Source: Sphingobacteriaceae bacterium
GTDB taxonomy: Bacteria > Bacteroidota > Bacteroidia > Sphingobacteriales > Sphingobacteriaceae
Length of the DNA stretch: 64,000 nt
Assembly (NCBI GenBank): GCA_947479815.1
Contig: CANKAT010000007.1
Span: forward strand, 1 to 64,000
Direction: 5' to 3'
Shown here: piece after piece, positions 20,993 through 31,885 of the stretch
Layout: each line of letters begins with the position of its first letter
Position numbering within the stretch: the first letter of the stretch is position 1
The notes under the pieces: generated by a model
The model's input: only the letters and a program-made list of their open reading frames with translations
Database searches by the model: none
What the model was told of the DNA's origin: nothing
Translations under genes and position numbers: made by a program

Positions 20993-21400
20993 ATGGGCTG
21001 GAAAAATTTCATCGGATTTTTGTTTCTTATCGTTTGCATCCATAGCGTTTCAGCACAGGAAAGAGGGGTGGTGCAGGTTACAAAAGATCCGCAGATCGAT
21101 AGCCTGATTGCAAAACGTTTGGCACTGAGTAAGAATAACAGATTGGGGAGTAGTATTGAAATATCTGGTTTCAGGGTTCAGATATTTTCCGGTTTGGAGC
21201 GCCAGCTGGCCTATGCAGAGCAAGCAAAATTCAAAATACGCTTTCCAGCATACAACGTTTATATCAGTTATTTACAGCCAAATTACCGGGTTAGAGTTGG
21301 TGATTTTCGGACCCGGCTCGAAGCTGAAAAATTTATGAATGAACTGAAGAGGGTTTATTCCTCCATGTTCATTTTCTCTGAAACTATAATTCTTCAATAA
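20993..21400 (+). CDS. SPOR-domain exported protein
   Basis: Signal peptide; FRVQIFSGLERQLAYAEQAKFKIRFPAYNVYISYLQPNYRVRVGDFRTRLEAEKFMNELK. Confidence 0.85.
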   Translation: MGWKNFIGFLFLIVCIHSVSAQERGVVQVTKDPQIDSLIAKRLALSKNNRLGSSIEISGFRVQIFSGLERQLAYAEQAKFKIRFPAYNVYISYLQPNYRVRVGDFRTRLEAEKFMNELKRVYSSMFIFSETIILQ

Positions 21401-22584
21401 TGTTAAAAGATAAAATTACCTACCTAGCCAATCAGATTCATAGCGATGTTGTAGCTAACCGCCGCCATTTACATGCTAATCCTGAACTTTCCTTTCATGA
21501 ATTCGAGACGTGTGCTTATGTAGCCCAAAAGCTGGATGAACTTGGCATTGAATACAAGAAAATGGCTAATACCGGATTGGTAGCCTTGATCAAAGGAGCA
21601 AAGCAATCAGATGCTGTGGTGGCTCTCAGGGCCGATATGGATGCACTGCCAATCGTTGAAGCAAATGATGTGGTGTATAAATCGAAAAATCCGGGGGTTA
21701 TGCATGCCTGCGGACATGATGTGCATACTTCCTCACTTCTGGGAACAGCAAAAATACTGACCGAGCTGAAGAATGAATTTGGCGGGACAGTAAAATTGAT
21801 ATTTCAGCCTGCCGAAGAGAAATTACCCGGTGGTGCAAATATGATGATTAAAGAAGGTGTATTGGAAAATCCAAAACCAGATGCAGTGCTTGGTCAGCAT
21901 GTGATGCCATTGATCGAATCAGGTAAGGTTGGTTTCCGCGCCGGAAAATATATGGCCTCCACGGATGAGATTTATGTAACGGTGCATGGAAAGGGTGGTC
22001 ATGGGGCTCAACCTCAACAAAATATAGATCCTGTACTAATAACTTCCCATATCATCATTGCATTACAGCAGATCATTAGTCGTGTGGCTGATCCTAAAAC
22101 TCCTTCTGTTTTATCATTTGGGAAAGTGATTGCCAATGGTGCAACCAATGTGATACCCAATGAGGTCTATCTAGAAGGCACTTTCCGTACCATGGATGAA
22201 GACTGGAGAACTAAGGCACATGAAAAAATGAAAAAAATGGCCGAAGGTATTGCCGAAGCAATGGGTGGGAGCTGTGATTTTAATATTGTTCGTGGATATC
22301 CATTTCTAATTAATGAAGAAGTGCTTACTGCTGATGCCCGTGCCTATGCCGAAGACTATTTAGGGAAAGAAAACGTTCTTGATCTGGATATTTGGATGGC
22401 TGCTGAAGACTTTGCCTATTATTCGCAGGTTTCTGATGCATGTTTCTACCGACTGGGAACTGGAAATGTTTCACGCGGAATCACATCCTCAGTACATACA
22501 CCAACGTTTGATGTGGATGAAGATTCACTTAGATTAAGCACTGGTTTAATGACCTACATTGCCCTGAAGCAGTTAGGAAATTAA
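21400..22584 (+). CDS. M20 family metallopeptidase / N-acyl-L-amino acid amidohydrolase
   Basis: HANPELSFHEFET, ALRADMDALPIVE, MHACGHDVHTSSLLG, FQPAEEKLPGGANMMIKEG; start overlaps the upstream stop (TAATG). Confidence 0.93.
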   Translation: MLKDKITYLANQIHSDVVANRRHLHANPELSFHEFETCAYVAQKLDELGIEYKKMANTGLVALIKGAKQSDAVVALRADMDALPIVEANDVVYKSKNPGVMHACGHDVHTSSLLGTAKILTELKNEFGGTVKLIFQPAEEKLPGGANMMIKEGVLENPKPDAVLGQHVMPLIESGKVGFRAGKYMASTDEIYVTVHGKGGHGAQPQQNIDPVLITSHIIIALQQIISRVADPKTPSVLSFGKVIANGATNVIPNEVYLEGTFRTMDEDWRTKAHEKMKKMAEGIAEAMGGSCDFNIVRGYPFLINEEVLTADARAYAEDYLGKENVLDLDIWMAAEDFAYYSQVSDACFYRLGTGNVSRGITSSVHTPTFDVDEDSLRLSTGLMTYIALKQLGN

Positions 22585-22618
22585 TTGGCTGCTGATCCAG
22601 CCAAAGAGGTAAAATTTT

Positions 22619-23557
22619 ATGATAAAGAGACTATATTTTATTCTGAGCTTAATGAGCATTTGTAGCCTTAGTTTCGCTCAGCAGATTCCTCGTTTCAACC
22701 CCGATACGGTACTTACGGTCACCATTGATTCGGCGATAACAGTTACTTCAACACGTTTAACAGTTGAAAGCTTTATCAATGAAATCATCAATGATACCAG
22801 CTTCTACGAGGCCTTCCGCAACATGAAGAAGTACACATTCACGGCCGAAAACAGGGTTTTTACCTATGATAAGAAGAATGCAGTTGAGGGAAATATTTAC
22901 CGTAAAATTTATCATAATAATGATGGGCCTTATAAAATGCAATTTCTTGAAAAGAAAGACGAAGGAAAGGTCTATAAAAAGAATGGAAAATTTTCACTCT
23001 ATACCGTAGAGATGTTTGACTACATCTTTATGAATGCCTATAACTCAGACTTTGTTCCATCAGCACCAATAACCGGAGCCAAAGGCGAAAGCAATGAGTC
23101 GTATAAAGATAAATTGAAGACCTTAATATTTAGTCCCGGGCGCCCTATCAAAGGAGTTCCTTTTATTGGTAGTAAGACTCAGATCTTTACGCCGAACATG
23201 AGGCAGTACTATGATTACTCCTTTTTTAGAGGAACCTACCTCGATTCAATCCCGGTATACCGTTTTAAAGTTAAGATGAAACCTGATCTTTCCAATTGGA
23301 CCAAAGATGGATTAATGATCAAGGAATTAACCACGATCTTTGATATGCGTAATTTTCAGATTCTTGGTCGTTATGTAGACATGAAATATGATAATCTAGC
23401 CTTCGATTTTGATGTGCAGATGAATATTGAATTAGGGTATTTTGGCCAAGATAAAACCCTCTTGCCTACTAAGATTACTTATCAGGGTAATTGGGATATC
23501 CCTTTTAAAAGAGAGGAACGAGCCAGTTTTTTAATCCTGCATAAGGGCTATAAATAA
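22619..23557 (+). CDS. Hypothetical secreted protein
   Basis: 312 aa ORF with signal peptide MIKRLYFILSLMSICSLSFAQ; no family recognised. Confidence 0.6.
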   Translation: MIKRLYFILSLMSICSLSFAQQIPRFNPDTVLTVTIDSAITVTSTRLTVESFINEIINDTSFYEAFRNMKKYTFTAENRVFTYDKKNAVEGNIYRKIYHNNDGPYKMQFLEKKDEGKVYKKNGKFSLYTVEMFDYIFMNAYNSDFVPSAPITGAKGESNESYKDKLKTLIFSPGRPIKGVPFIGSKTQIFTPNMRQYYDYSFFRGTYLDSIPVYRFKVKMKPDLSNWTKDGLMIKELTTIFDMRNFQILGRYVDMKYDNLAFDFDVQMNIELGYFGQDKTLLPTKITYQGNWDIPFKREERASFLILHKGYK

Positions 23558-23724
23558 GATAAGGTTTTAGGATCCCTGATCGTAAATCTTTCTGTATGGA
23601 TTTATATTTCAGGCATAAGGCATTTTCATCTCTAGAAAGGATAGACTTGAATTTTTCCCTGATTTATTAGCCTTTCAATTTTCAGAACAAAAAAATTACT
23701 AATTTTAAATTCCAAATAAATAGT

Positions 23725-25647
23725 TTGATTCCTAAAGAGACCGTAGACAAGATCATTGAAACATCCCGTATTGAGGAAGTTGTAGGCGATTTTGTGTCCT
23801 TGAAAAAGCGCGGTACTAGTATGATCGGTCTCTGCCCTTTTCACAATGAAAAGACTCCTTCTTTTCATGTATCAGTTGGGAAAGGCATATTTAAGTGCTT
23901 TGGATGTGGGCAGGGGGGTGATTCGGTTCGTTTTATTATGGAACATGAAAAGGCCACCTATCCGGAAGCACTCCGTTATCTGGCCAATAAATATAGTATT
24001 GAGATTGAGGAGGTTGAAAATTCTCCTGAAGAGCAGGCTGTAAACGATCGGCGAGAAAGTTTATACATCGTTTCTGGCTGGGCCGCCAAATTTTTCCATC
24101 ATCAAATGATGGAAACTGATGAAGGGAAAAGTATCGGACTCAGCTACTTTAAGGAGAGAGGTTTCCGTGATGATATTATTAAAAAATTTGAATTAGGCTA
24201 TTCGCCAGATGTTTGGGATGCATTAACTCAGCAAGGTTTAAAGGAAGGATATAATATTCAATTCCTGGAAGATACCGGTTTAACCATCCGCAAGGATAAT
24301 GAAAAATTATACGATCGTTTTCGTGGTAGAGTCATGTTCCCGATTCATAGTTTTACCGGGAGAGTAATTGGTTTTGGCGGCCGTACCTTAAAGACGGATA
24401 AGGCTGTGCCTAAATATGTTAATTCTCCAGAAAGCGACATTTATCATAAGTCGAATGTGCTTTATGGATTGTTCTTTGCTAAGAAACCAATGCGCGATGA
24501 AGACAATTGCTACTTGGTAGAAGGATATGCCGATGTTTTGTCGGTCCACCAGGCTGGGGTAGAAAATGTGGTTGCTTCATCAGGCACATCACTAACTATC
24601 GAGCAGATTCGAATGATCGGTCGGTTCACAAAAAATATTACTATTCTGTATGATGGGGATGAAGCCGGAATAAAAGCTTCGTTAAGAGGATTGGATATGA
24701 TTCTTGAAGAAGGATTGAACGTAAAGGTGGTAAACTTTCCGGATAGCCATGACCCTGATTCGTATGTGCAAGAATTTGGGAGTACTGCCTTTAAAACTCA
24801 TATCGAGCAGAATAAAAAGGATTTTATTTTATACAAGACTGGTATTCTGCTAAAGGATGCTGGAAATGATCCCATCAAAAGGGCGGGAATTATCCGTGAG
24901 GTTGTAGAGAGTATTGCCAAGATTCCTGATGGTATCAAAGCTTCAGTTTTTGTTCGGGAGTGCAGTTCACTGCTACAGATTGAAGAAAGAGTACTTATTT
25001 CAGAATTAAATAAGATCCGTTTAGGAAAAATAAAAAAAGACAACAATAGCTATACACCTCAGAATAATCCGGATACCATTCCTGTTTCCATTGAGCCTGA
25101 ACTTCCCGGGATATCCGACACCGATGAAAAGCAGGAACGAGAAATAATTCGTCTTTTATTAAACTATGGGCATGAATTAGTGCATTGGGATGATATTACC
25201 GACACCTATATTGCTCCCTATATTATTGGTAATCTGGCCGATGTCAATTTTGAAAATACCTTGTGCGCCAGAATCATTGATGAATATAAAAAGCAGCTCG
25301 AGAACGGGGCCTTACCTACCGAACAGGATTTTATTAAACATACAGATCATGAGATTGCCGACCTTGCTATATCGATGGTATCCTCACCCTATATATTAAG
25401 TGATAACTGGTATGCAAAAAGGAAGATCTACGTCAGAAACGAGAGTGAAAATCTGAGATTAACAATCCTAGGAGGAATTTTTCATTTAAAGAAGCGTAAG
25501 GTTGACCGTATTCTTAAGAAAATTCGTGATGATATTCAGGCTGAGACTGATAGTGATAATCAGAGCATACTGATGCGGCATTATATGCAGGTTAAAGAAG
25601 TTGAAAAGGGGATTTCCAATTTTCTGGGCTCCGTGATCCTCAAATAA
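23725..25647 (+). CDS. dnaG: DNA primase
   Basis: CPFHNEKTPSFHVSVGKGIFKCFGCGQGGD zinc finger; VEGYADVLSVHQAGVENVVASSGTSLT TOPRIM; TTG start. Confidence 0.96.
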   Translation: MIPKETVDKIIETSRIEEVVGDFVSLKKRGTSMIGLCPFHNEKTPSFHVSVGKGIFKCFGCGQGGDSVRFIMEHEKATYPEALRYLANKYSIEIEEVENSPEEQAVNDRRESLYIVSGWAAKFFHHQMMETDEGKSIGLSYFKERGFRDDIIKKFELGYSPDVWDALTQQGLKEGYNIQFLEDTGLTIRKDNEKLYDRFRGRVMFPIHSFTGRVIGFGGRTLKTDKAVPKYVNSPESDIYHKSNVLYGLFFAKKPMRDEDNCYLVEGYADVLSVHQAGVENVVASSGTSLTIEQIRMIGRFTKNITILYDGDEAGIKASLRGLDMILEEGLNVKVVNFPDSHDPDSYVQEFGSTAFKTHIEQNKKDFILYKTGILLKDAGNDPIKRAGIIREVVESIAKIPDGIKASVFVRECSSLLQIEERVLISELNKIRLGKIKKDNNSYTPQNNPDTIPVSIEPELPGISDTDEKQEREIIRLLLNYGHELVHWDDITDTYIAPYIIGNLADVNFENTLCARIIDEYKKQLENGALPTEQDFIKHTDHEIADLAISMVSSPYILSDNWYAKRKIYVRNESENLRLTILGGIFHLKKRKVDRILKKIRDDIQAETDSDNQSILMRHYMQVKEVEKGISNFLGSVILK

Positions 25648-26006
25648 TGGCCAGTCATAATATCTTAGGCAGGGATGGTGAAAAGCTGGCAAAGGGATAT
25701 CTGGAAGAGTTAGGGTATGAGATTCTGGAAGAGAACTGGGTGTTTAAAAAGTCGGAGATTGATCTGATCGTCTATAAAAACTCAACTATTATTTTTGTTG
25801 AAGTAAAAACACGAAGGAATAATTTTTTTGCTGATCCAGAAGATTTTGTAAATCCTGATAAACAAAAACAAATGGTGCTTGCTGCTGATGAATACGTTCA
25901 TTTAATGAGCCATCAGCATGAAATAAGATTTGATATAATTTCAGTTTTGTTTGATAATTTTGGCAAGCCAGTAATTAACCATATTGAAGATGCATTTTGG
26001 CCATAA
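25647..26006 (+). CDS. YraN/UPF0102 family endonuclease-like protein
   Basis: GRDGEKLAKGYLEELGYEILEENWVFKKSEIDLIVYKNSTIIFVEVKTRRN. Confidence 0.9.
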   Translation: MASHNILGRDGEKLAKGYLEELGYEILEENWVFKKSEIDLIVYKNSTIIFVEVKTRRNNFFADPEDFVNPDKQKQMVLAADEYVHLMSHQHEIRFDIISVLFDNFGKPVINHIEDAFWP

Positions 26007-26035
26007 GATTGGCTCGATGCTTTAAAAATGCAATC

Positions 26036-27100
26036 ATGCGAAATAAATTAATTTGTCTTTCTCTATGTTCGATTTTCTTATTTGCGAAATGTTCGAATGA
26101 GCCTAAAGAAAACACCAGCTCTGCATCTAGTTGGATTAGTCCAGAGGCAGGAACTTCTGTAAACCTTGGTGATTCAGTAAATCTGGAGCTCAGTTTAAAG
26201 GCAAAGGCAGATTCTATCGTGTATTTTGCCGATGGAGTCAAAATACAGAAGTCGGCAGGAGAAAAGCCTGTTAGTGTACCAACAAATGAACTTCCACTGG
26301 GTATGAAGTCGATAACCGCGAAGATTTACCGTGGAAATGCTGAGCCAGAAGAGATCAGTACTAATATTGTCGTAAAATCTACGCTTATACCCCAAAAATT
26401 CAATTTTACTGTTCAGCAGACCTTGAAGCATGATACCAGTTCATATACTCAGGGATTAGAATTTCACAACGGCTTTTTATATGAAAGTGATGGCTTGTTG
26501 GCTGAGTCAAGTCTGCGTAAGACGGATCCTGCTACTGGCAAAATTTTGCAGATTACGAAGGTTAGAGATGAGCTGTTTTCTGAAGGAATAACCATTGTTG
26601 GCGATAAAATTTTGATGCTTACCTATCAGAACAACCTGAACCTTGAATTTGATTTGAACTCATTCAAATTACTTCGTGAATTTCAGGGCCAGTACCAGAG
26701 AGAAGGCTGGGGCTTGTGCAATGATGGGAAGGTTATTTACAGTACCAATGGTAGTAATTCAATTTTTATTCTGAATAAGGATACGTATATGCAAGAAGGT
26801 TCTATCGAGGTTTATGATCACAATGGGCCGGTGAATGAGCTGAATGAGCTTGAATTTATTAAGGATAGAATTTTTGCGAATATTTATAATTCCAATCGCA
26901 TTGTGATGATTGACCCTGTAAATGGTCAGGTCACAGGCGAGGTTGATTTGACGAATCTTTATCCGGATTCAGACAGAGCAATGAAAGATTTTGATGGATT
27001 TGTATTGAATGGCATTGCCTGGGATAGTAAAGGCAAACGCCTATTTGTAACCGGTAAGAAATGGGATAAATTGTTTCAGATTAAATTGAGCCCACAGTAG
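26036..27100 (+). CDS. Glutaminyl-peptide cyclotransferase (bacterial type), probable lipoprotein
   Basis: YTQGLEFHNGFLYESDGLLAESSLRKTDPATGK, EGWGLCNDGKVIYSTNGSN, LNGIAWDSKGKRLFVTGKKWDKLFQI. Confidence 0.88.
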   Translation: MRNKLICLSLCSIFLFAKCSNEPKENTSSASSWISPEAGTSVNLGDSVNLELSLKAKADSIVYFADGVKIQKSAGEKPVSVPTNELPLGMKSITAKIYRGNAEPEEISTNIVVKSTLIPQKFNFTVQQTLKHDTSSYTQGLEFHNGFLYESDGLLAESSLRKTDPATGKILQITKVRDELFSEGITIVGDKILMLTYQNNLNLEFDLNSFKLLREFQGQYQREGWGLCNDGKVIYSTNGSNSIFILNKDTYMQEGSIEVYDHNGPVNELNELEFIKDRIFANIYNSNRIVMIDPVNGQVTGEVDLTNLYPDSDRAMKDFDGFVLNGIAWDSKGKRLFVTGKKWDKLFQIKLSPQ

Positions 27101-27103
27101 GAT

Positions 27104-27355
27104 TCACCTTTCAGCTTCCCGCTTTCAGCTCCTTACTTATTACCTATAACTTATTACTTATTACTTATAACTTTTAGCTTTCAGCTTTCAGCTTTCCCCT
27201 TTCCCCTTTCCCCTTTCAGCTTTTAGCTTTCCGCTTTCCCCTTTCAGCTCCTTACTTATTACCTATAACTTATTACTTATTACTTATTACTTATAACTTT
27301 TAGCTTTCAGCTTTCAGCTTTCAGCTTTCCCCTTTCCCCTTTCCCCTCTCCAAAC
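27104..27355. repeat. Compound heptameric tandem repeat array (GCTTTCA, TTTCCCC, ACTTATT/ACCTATA families) with an internal 119-bp tandem duplication
   Basis: Runs such as gctttcagctttcagctttc, ttcccctttcccctttcccc and acttattacttattactt; the AGCTCCTTACTTATTACC block recurs at 27127 and 27246. Confidence 0.9.
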
Positions 27356-28987
27356 CTTATACTGATTAATCAAGCCATTAGTTGAGGCATCATGCGCACT
27401 AACCGGTTTTTCATGTTCCAACTCTGGTAAAATACGCCCAGCTAGTTGCTTGCCCAGCTCAACTCCCCATTGATCGAAACTGAAAATGTTCCATATTAAA
27501 CCCTGAACAAATATTTTATGTTCATAAATCGCAATAAGTGAACCTAATGTGTGGGGCGTGATTTTTTTAATCAGTATCGAGTTGGTAGGCCTGTTACCTT
27601 CAAAAATCTTGAATGGTGCTAGTTTTTTTACTTCATCTTCAGTCTTTCCGGCTGCTTTCAGTTCAGCCACAACCTCATCTTTGCTCTTGCCATTCATCAA
27701 GGCTTCAGTCTGAGCAAAGAAATTAGATAACAGTAATTGATGATGATTTCCAATTGGATTATGGCTCTGAGCGGGTGCTATAAAATCACAAGGAATTAGT
27801 TTGGTGCCTTGATGTATGAGTTGAAAGAAAGCATGCTGTCCATTAGTGCCGGGCTCACCCCAGATCACCGGACCAGTTTGATAGTGGATAGCCATACCAT
27901 TGCGATCGGTTGATTTTCCATTACTTTCCATATCTCCCTGCTGGAAATAGGCAGCAAAGCGATGCATATACTGATCATATGGCAAAATGGCCTGACTTTC
28001 AGCACCAAAAAAATTGGTGTACCACACACCTAGTAATGCCAGAGTCACTGGAATATTTTTATCAAAGTCTGCATTTCTGAAATGCTCATCGGCATCATGT
28101 GCACCATCCAATAAAGCCTTAAAATTGGAAAACCCGATACCGCAGGCTATGCTAAGTCCGATGGCACTCCACAGCGAATATCTTCCACCAACCCAATCCC
28201 AGAATTCAAACATATTAGCCGTATCAATCCCGAAATTTGAAACTTCTTGCTCATTGGTTGAAATGGCCACAAAATGTTTGGCCACATCTTCTTCAGCGGC
28301 GCCTCCTTTCAGAAACCAGTTACGAGCAGAAAAGGCATTTGCCATAGTTTCCTGAGTAGTAAATGTTTTGGAAGCAATCATGAATAGGGTAGTTTCCGGA
28401 TCAAGTTCTTTAAGTGTTTCTACGATATGAGAGCCATCCACATTTGAAACAAAGTGTAATTTTATATGATTACTATAGGCTTTTAGTGCTTCTGTTACCA
28501 TAAGGGGTCCCAGATCTGATCCCCCGATTCCAATATTCACAATATGAGTAATTGCTTTGCCAGTATAACCTTTCCATTTCCCACTGATCACCCGATCAGA
28601 AAACTGTTCCATTTTAGTTAAAACTCGATGAATATCAGCTAATATATCTTTACCCTCCAGCTTAAAACCCGAATGGTTTGGGTTACGCAATGCGGTATGT
28701 AAAACTGCCCTATCTTCAGTTTCATTGATTTTTTCACCTCTGAACATAGCTTCAATTGCTTCTTTTAATTTGCATTCTTTGGCTAGATTCAATAATAGTT
28801 CATGGGTCTCTGAATTGATTCTGTTCTTGGAGTAATCAAGCAAAATATCGCCGAAGGTTATTGAAAATTGTTTAAATCGAGTCTTATCCTTGAATAGATC
28901 CATTATTTTCTCCTTTTTGATCCTGTTGAAATGGTCAGAAAGGGCTTTGAATGAATCTGTTGAAGTTAAATTATGGCGGGGAAGCAT
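27314..28987 (-). CDS. pgi: Glucose-6-phosphate isomerase
   Basis: [55 protein letters not shown]. Confidence 0.96.
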   Translation of the reverse strand: MLPRHNLTSTDSFKALSDHFNRIKKEKIMDLFKDKTRFKQFSITFGDILLDYSKNRINSETHELLLNLAKECKLKEAIEAMFRGEKINETEDRAVLHTALRNPNHSGFKLEGKDILADIHRVLTKMEQFSDRVISGKWKGYTGKAITHIVNIGIGGSDLGPLMVTEALKAYSNHIKLHFVSNVDGSHIVETLKELDPETTLFMIASKTFTTQETMANAFSARNWFLKGGAAEEDVAKHFVAISTNEQEVSNFGIDTANMFEFWDWVGGRYSLWSAIGLSIACGIGFSNFKALLDGAHDADEHFRNADFDKNIPVTLALLGVWYTNFFGAESQAILPYDQYMHRFAAYFQQGDMESNGKSTDRNGMAIHYQTGPVIWGEPGTNGQHAFFQLIHQGTKLIPCDFIAPAQSHNPIGNHHQLLLSNFFAQTEALMNGKSKDEVVAELKAAGKTEDEVKKLAPFKIFEGNRPTNSILIKKITPHTLGSLIAIYEHKIFVQGLIWNIFSFDQWGVELGKQLAGRILPELEHEKPVSAHDASTNGLINQYKVWRGERGKGKAES

Positions 28988-29086
28988 AAATTCCGATAAT
29001 AGGTTAAAGAAAAATTAATTTTATTGTAAAATTAGACTTAATATCTATTAATTTGAATAAAATTCCAATTAGCCAAATACATACCA

Positions 29087-30400
29087 ATGAAGAAATTACT
29101 AAGCATTCTGCTCATGGGCTGTTGCATACCTGTGTTTGCCCAAACCAAGGCTGATGATATTAAGTCATTTACCTTAAATAACGGAATGAAATTCCTGGTT
29201 GCCGAGGATAATTCAATCCCCAATGCCAATATGTACTTGTTCTATAAGGTAGGTTCCCGAAATGAACATCCTGGTATCACAGGCTTATCTCATTTTTTTG
29301 AGCATATGATGTTTAATGGGGCAAAGAAATACGGGCCTAAAATGTTTGACCAATCCATGGAATTTAATGGGGGAGCTAATAATGCATATACCACCCAGAA
29401 TGTTACGGTTTATACGGATTGGTTTCCAGTAAATGCAATGGAAACTATTTTTGACCTCGAGTCAGATCGTATTGCCAGCTTGAACATTGATCCTAAAATG
29501 GTGGAAAGTGAGCGTGGTGTAGTTCTTTCTGAACGCAGCACAGGTCTTGAAAATTCTCCATGGAATATGTTAAGTGATGCATTGAACGCAAGTGCATTTC
29601 AGGAACATCCATATCACTGGACGGTAATTGGTTATGAGACGGATATAAAAAACTGGACAAAGGAAGACCTTGAAAAATATTTCAGGACTTATTATGCTCC
29701 AAATAACTGTGTGGTAGTAATTTCTGGGAATGTAAAGGTTGATGAAGTTAAGCGGATGGCAGAGAAATACATGGCTCCAATACCTGCAAACTCACCTCCA
29801 AAACCGGTTCATCTGGTTGAGCCTCCACAAACCGGAGAGCGCAGAGTAACCATTCAGAAAGAAGTTCCAAGTCCTTATTTAATGATTGGTTACCATACGC
29901 CTGAAGCTACAAATAAGGATTATTATTCCTTAAGTATACTGAACGCAGTACTGAGTAGCGGAAACTCATCAAGACTGTATTCAGAACTGGTTGATAAAAA
30001 GCAGCTGGCAAACATGGTTGGATCAGATTTCAACGAAAGCTTTGATCCTAACCTGTTCAATATATATGCTATTGCAGCAAAAGGAGTAAAGGAAGTAGAT
30101 ATAGAATCAGCTATCTATGCAGAGATTGATAAAATAAAAAAAGATGGTATCACTGAAAATGAACTTCAAAAAATCAAGAATCAGAAGCTGATTGAGTTTT
30201 ATGCTCAAATTGAGACGATCAATGGAAAGTCGAATAATATCGGGACGTATGAATTATTTTTTGGTGATTACCGAAAGATGTTCGATGCGCCTGCTGAATA
30301 TTCAAAGGTAAGTATTGAGGATGTGAAGCGTGTGGCAAGCCAATATTTTAATAAGTCAAATCGTACTGTAGGTATTTTAAAATCTAAAGTAGAAGAATAA
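29087..30400 (+). CDS. M16 family metallopeptidase (catalytic type)
   Basis: GLSHFFEHMMFNG (HxxEH zinc motif); signal peptide. Confidence 0.93.
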   Translation: MKKLLSILLMGCCIPVFAQTKADDIKSFTLNNGMKFLVAEDNSIPNANMYLFYKVGSRNEHPGITGLSHFFEHMMFNGAKKYGPKMFDQSMEFNGGANNAYTTQNVTVYTDWFPVNAMETIFDLESDRIASLNIDPKMVESERGVVLSERSTGLENSPWNMLSDALNASAFQEHPYHWTVIGYETDIKNWTKEDLEKYFRTYYAPNNCVVVISGNVKVDEVKRMAEKYMAPIPANSPPKPVHLVEPPQTGERRVTIQKEVPSPYLMIGYHTPEATNKDYYSLSILNAVLSSGNSSRLYSELVDKKQLANMVGSDFNESFDPNLFNIYAIAAKGVKEVDIESAIYAEIDKIKKDGITENELQKIKNQKLIEFYAQIETINGKSNNIGTYELFFGDYRKMFDAPAEYSKVSIEDVKRVASQYFNKSNRTVGILKSKVEE

Positions 30401-30404
30401 GGAA

Positions 30405-31808
30405 ATGAAGAAATTAGTAAGAAATATCTCAGCTGTTCTGATAGCATTAGTGCTTTTTAGCCCGGCAATTGCCCAAAAAATACCCTTGGCATTTAAGGTT
30501 CCCGTTTATGAAAAGTTTACTTTACCTAATGGATTGACCGTTTACCTGATGGAACAGCATGAAGTTCCGTTGATCAGTGTTTCTGCCATTGTTCCTGCTG
30601 GAGCTATTTATGATGCCGAGAAATCTGGTTTAGCCAGTTTAACCGCCGCAGGTTTACAATATGGTACCAAATCGTATTCAAAAATCAAAATTGAGGAGGA
30701 CCTTGACTTTATAGGAGCAGATCTAAATACCTATGCAAGTAAAGAATCGGCCACAATTACCTCAAAATTTGCAGCTAAGGATGCTGAAAAGGTTCTTCCA
30801 ATTCTTAAAGAAGTACTGGTGGATCCTGTATTTGATAAAGACGAATTTGAAAAGGAGAGAAAACGAGTTCTTTCAAATCTTGAGCAGGCAAAGTTAAGCC
30901 CTAGAAATGTGATCAATGCCTACTGGGATAAATTCATCTATGGTTCCCATGTGTATGCAAATCCTGTAAATGGAAGTCCAGCCACGGTTGGAAAATTCAG
31001 TGTAGATGATTTAAAGACCTTTTACAAAAACAATTACGGTCCGCAAGGTTCTGCTATTGCTATTGTTGGTGATTTCAACACAAAAGTAATGAAAGCACGT
31101 ATTATTAGCCTGTTTGGTGCATGGAAAAGGACCGGTCTTCCGCAGAGCAATCTTGCCGCTCAGGCTGTGAGTGTACCCCAAACTGCCCGTGTACTTCTGG
31201 TGAATAAAGAAGATGCTCGTGAAACCACTTTCTTAATTGGAGGAATGGGAATTCGTCGCGACAACCCCGATTTTGTGGCTATTGAAGTGGTTAATACAGT
31301 TTTTGGTGGCCGCTTTACTTCTTGGTTAAATGATGAGCTTCGGGTTAATTCTGGACTCACCTATGGAGCCAGAAGTAGTTTTTCGCCTTTAAAAAACTCT
31401 GGCACCTTCTCCATTTCAACCTTTACAGCCGTAAAAACTACGCTTCCAACAGTTGAAAAAACCTTGCATGTACTGGATAGTTTACATGCAACAGGTTTTA
31501 ACGAAAAGACACTGGCTTCGGCAAAGAATTATGTTAAAGGGCAGTTCCCGCCGCGTTATGAAACTGCCGGGCAATTAGCTGGTTTATTAACTCAGATGTT
31601 TTGGTATGGTTTTAATGAGTCGTTCATTAATAATTTTCAGAGTAATGTTGATGGACTCACGCTGGCCAGGTCAAAAGAGATCATTACTAAATATTTTCCA
31701 AAAGATAAGCTTCAATTTTTATTGATTGGTAAATCAGAAGATATTAAGGGTATTGCAGCAAAGTATGGTCCTGTTACAGAAAAGGATATTAAGGCTGACG
31801 GATTCTAA
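30405..31808 (+). CDS. M16 family peptidase-like protein lacking HxxEH (probable non-catalytic partner)
   Basis: M16 fold sequence but the corresponding region reads GLASLTAAGLQYGTK; 4 nt downstream of the catalytic paralogue. Confidence 0.85.
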   Translation: MKKLVRNISAVLIALVLFSPAIAQKIPLAFKVPVYEKFTLPNGLTVYLMEQHEVPLISVSAIVPAGAIYDAEKSGLASLTAAGLQYGTKSYSKIKIEEDLDFIGADLNTYASKESATITSKFAAKDAEKVLPILKEVLVDPVFDKDEFEKERKRVLSNLEQAKLSPRNVINAYWDKFIYGSHVYANPVNGSPATVGKFSVDDLKTFYKNNYGPQGSAIAIVGDFNTKVMKARIISLFGAWKRTGLPQSNLAAQAVSVPQTARVLLVNKEDARETTFLIGGMGIRRDNPDFVAIEVVNTVFGGRFTSWLNDELRVNSGLTYGARSSFSPLKNSGTFSISTFTAVKTTLPTVEKTLHVLDSLHATGFNEKTLASAKNYVKGQFPPRYETAGQLAGLLTQMFWYGFNESFINNFQSNVDGLTLARSKEIITKYFPKDKLQFLLIGKSEDIKGIAAKYGPVTEKDIKADGF

Positions 31809-31873
31809 GATTTATTGGCTAAAAAGATTCAATATCCTTATAGCTTTTACTCAATAGATGAGTAATTTTTTTC

Positions 31874-31881
31874 TATTTTTG
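31874..31881 (+). promoter_or_regulatory. Candidate -7 promoter box TATTTTTG immediately upstream of prfB
   Basis: Matches TAnnTTTG; ends 4 nt before the ATG. Confidence 0.4.
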
Positions 31882-31885
31882 CACT

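Noticed and set aside
22585-22604. TTGGCTG-CTGATC-CAGCCAA hairpin after the M20 peptidase gene
   Set aside because: Seven-bp stem without a U-tract and abutting the next gene's ribosome-binding region; too weak to call a terminator
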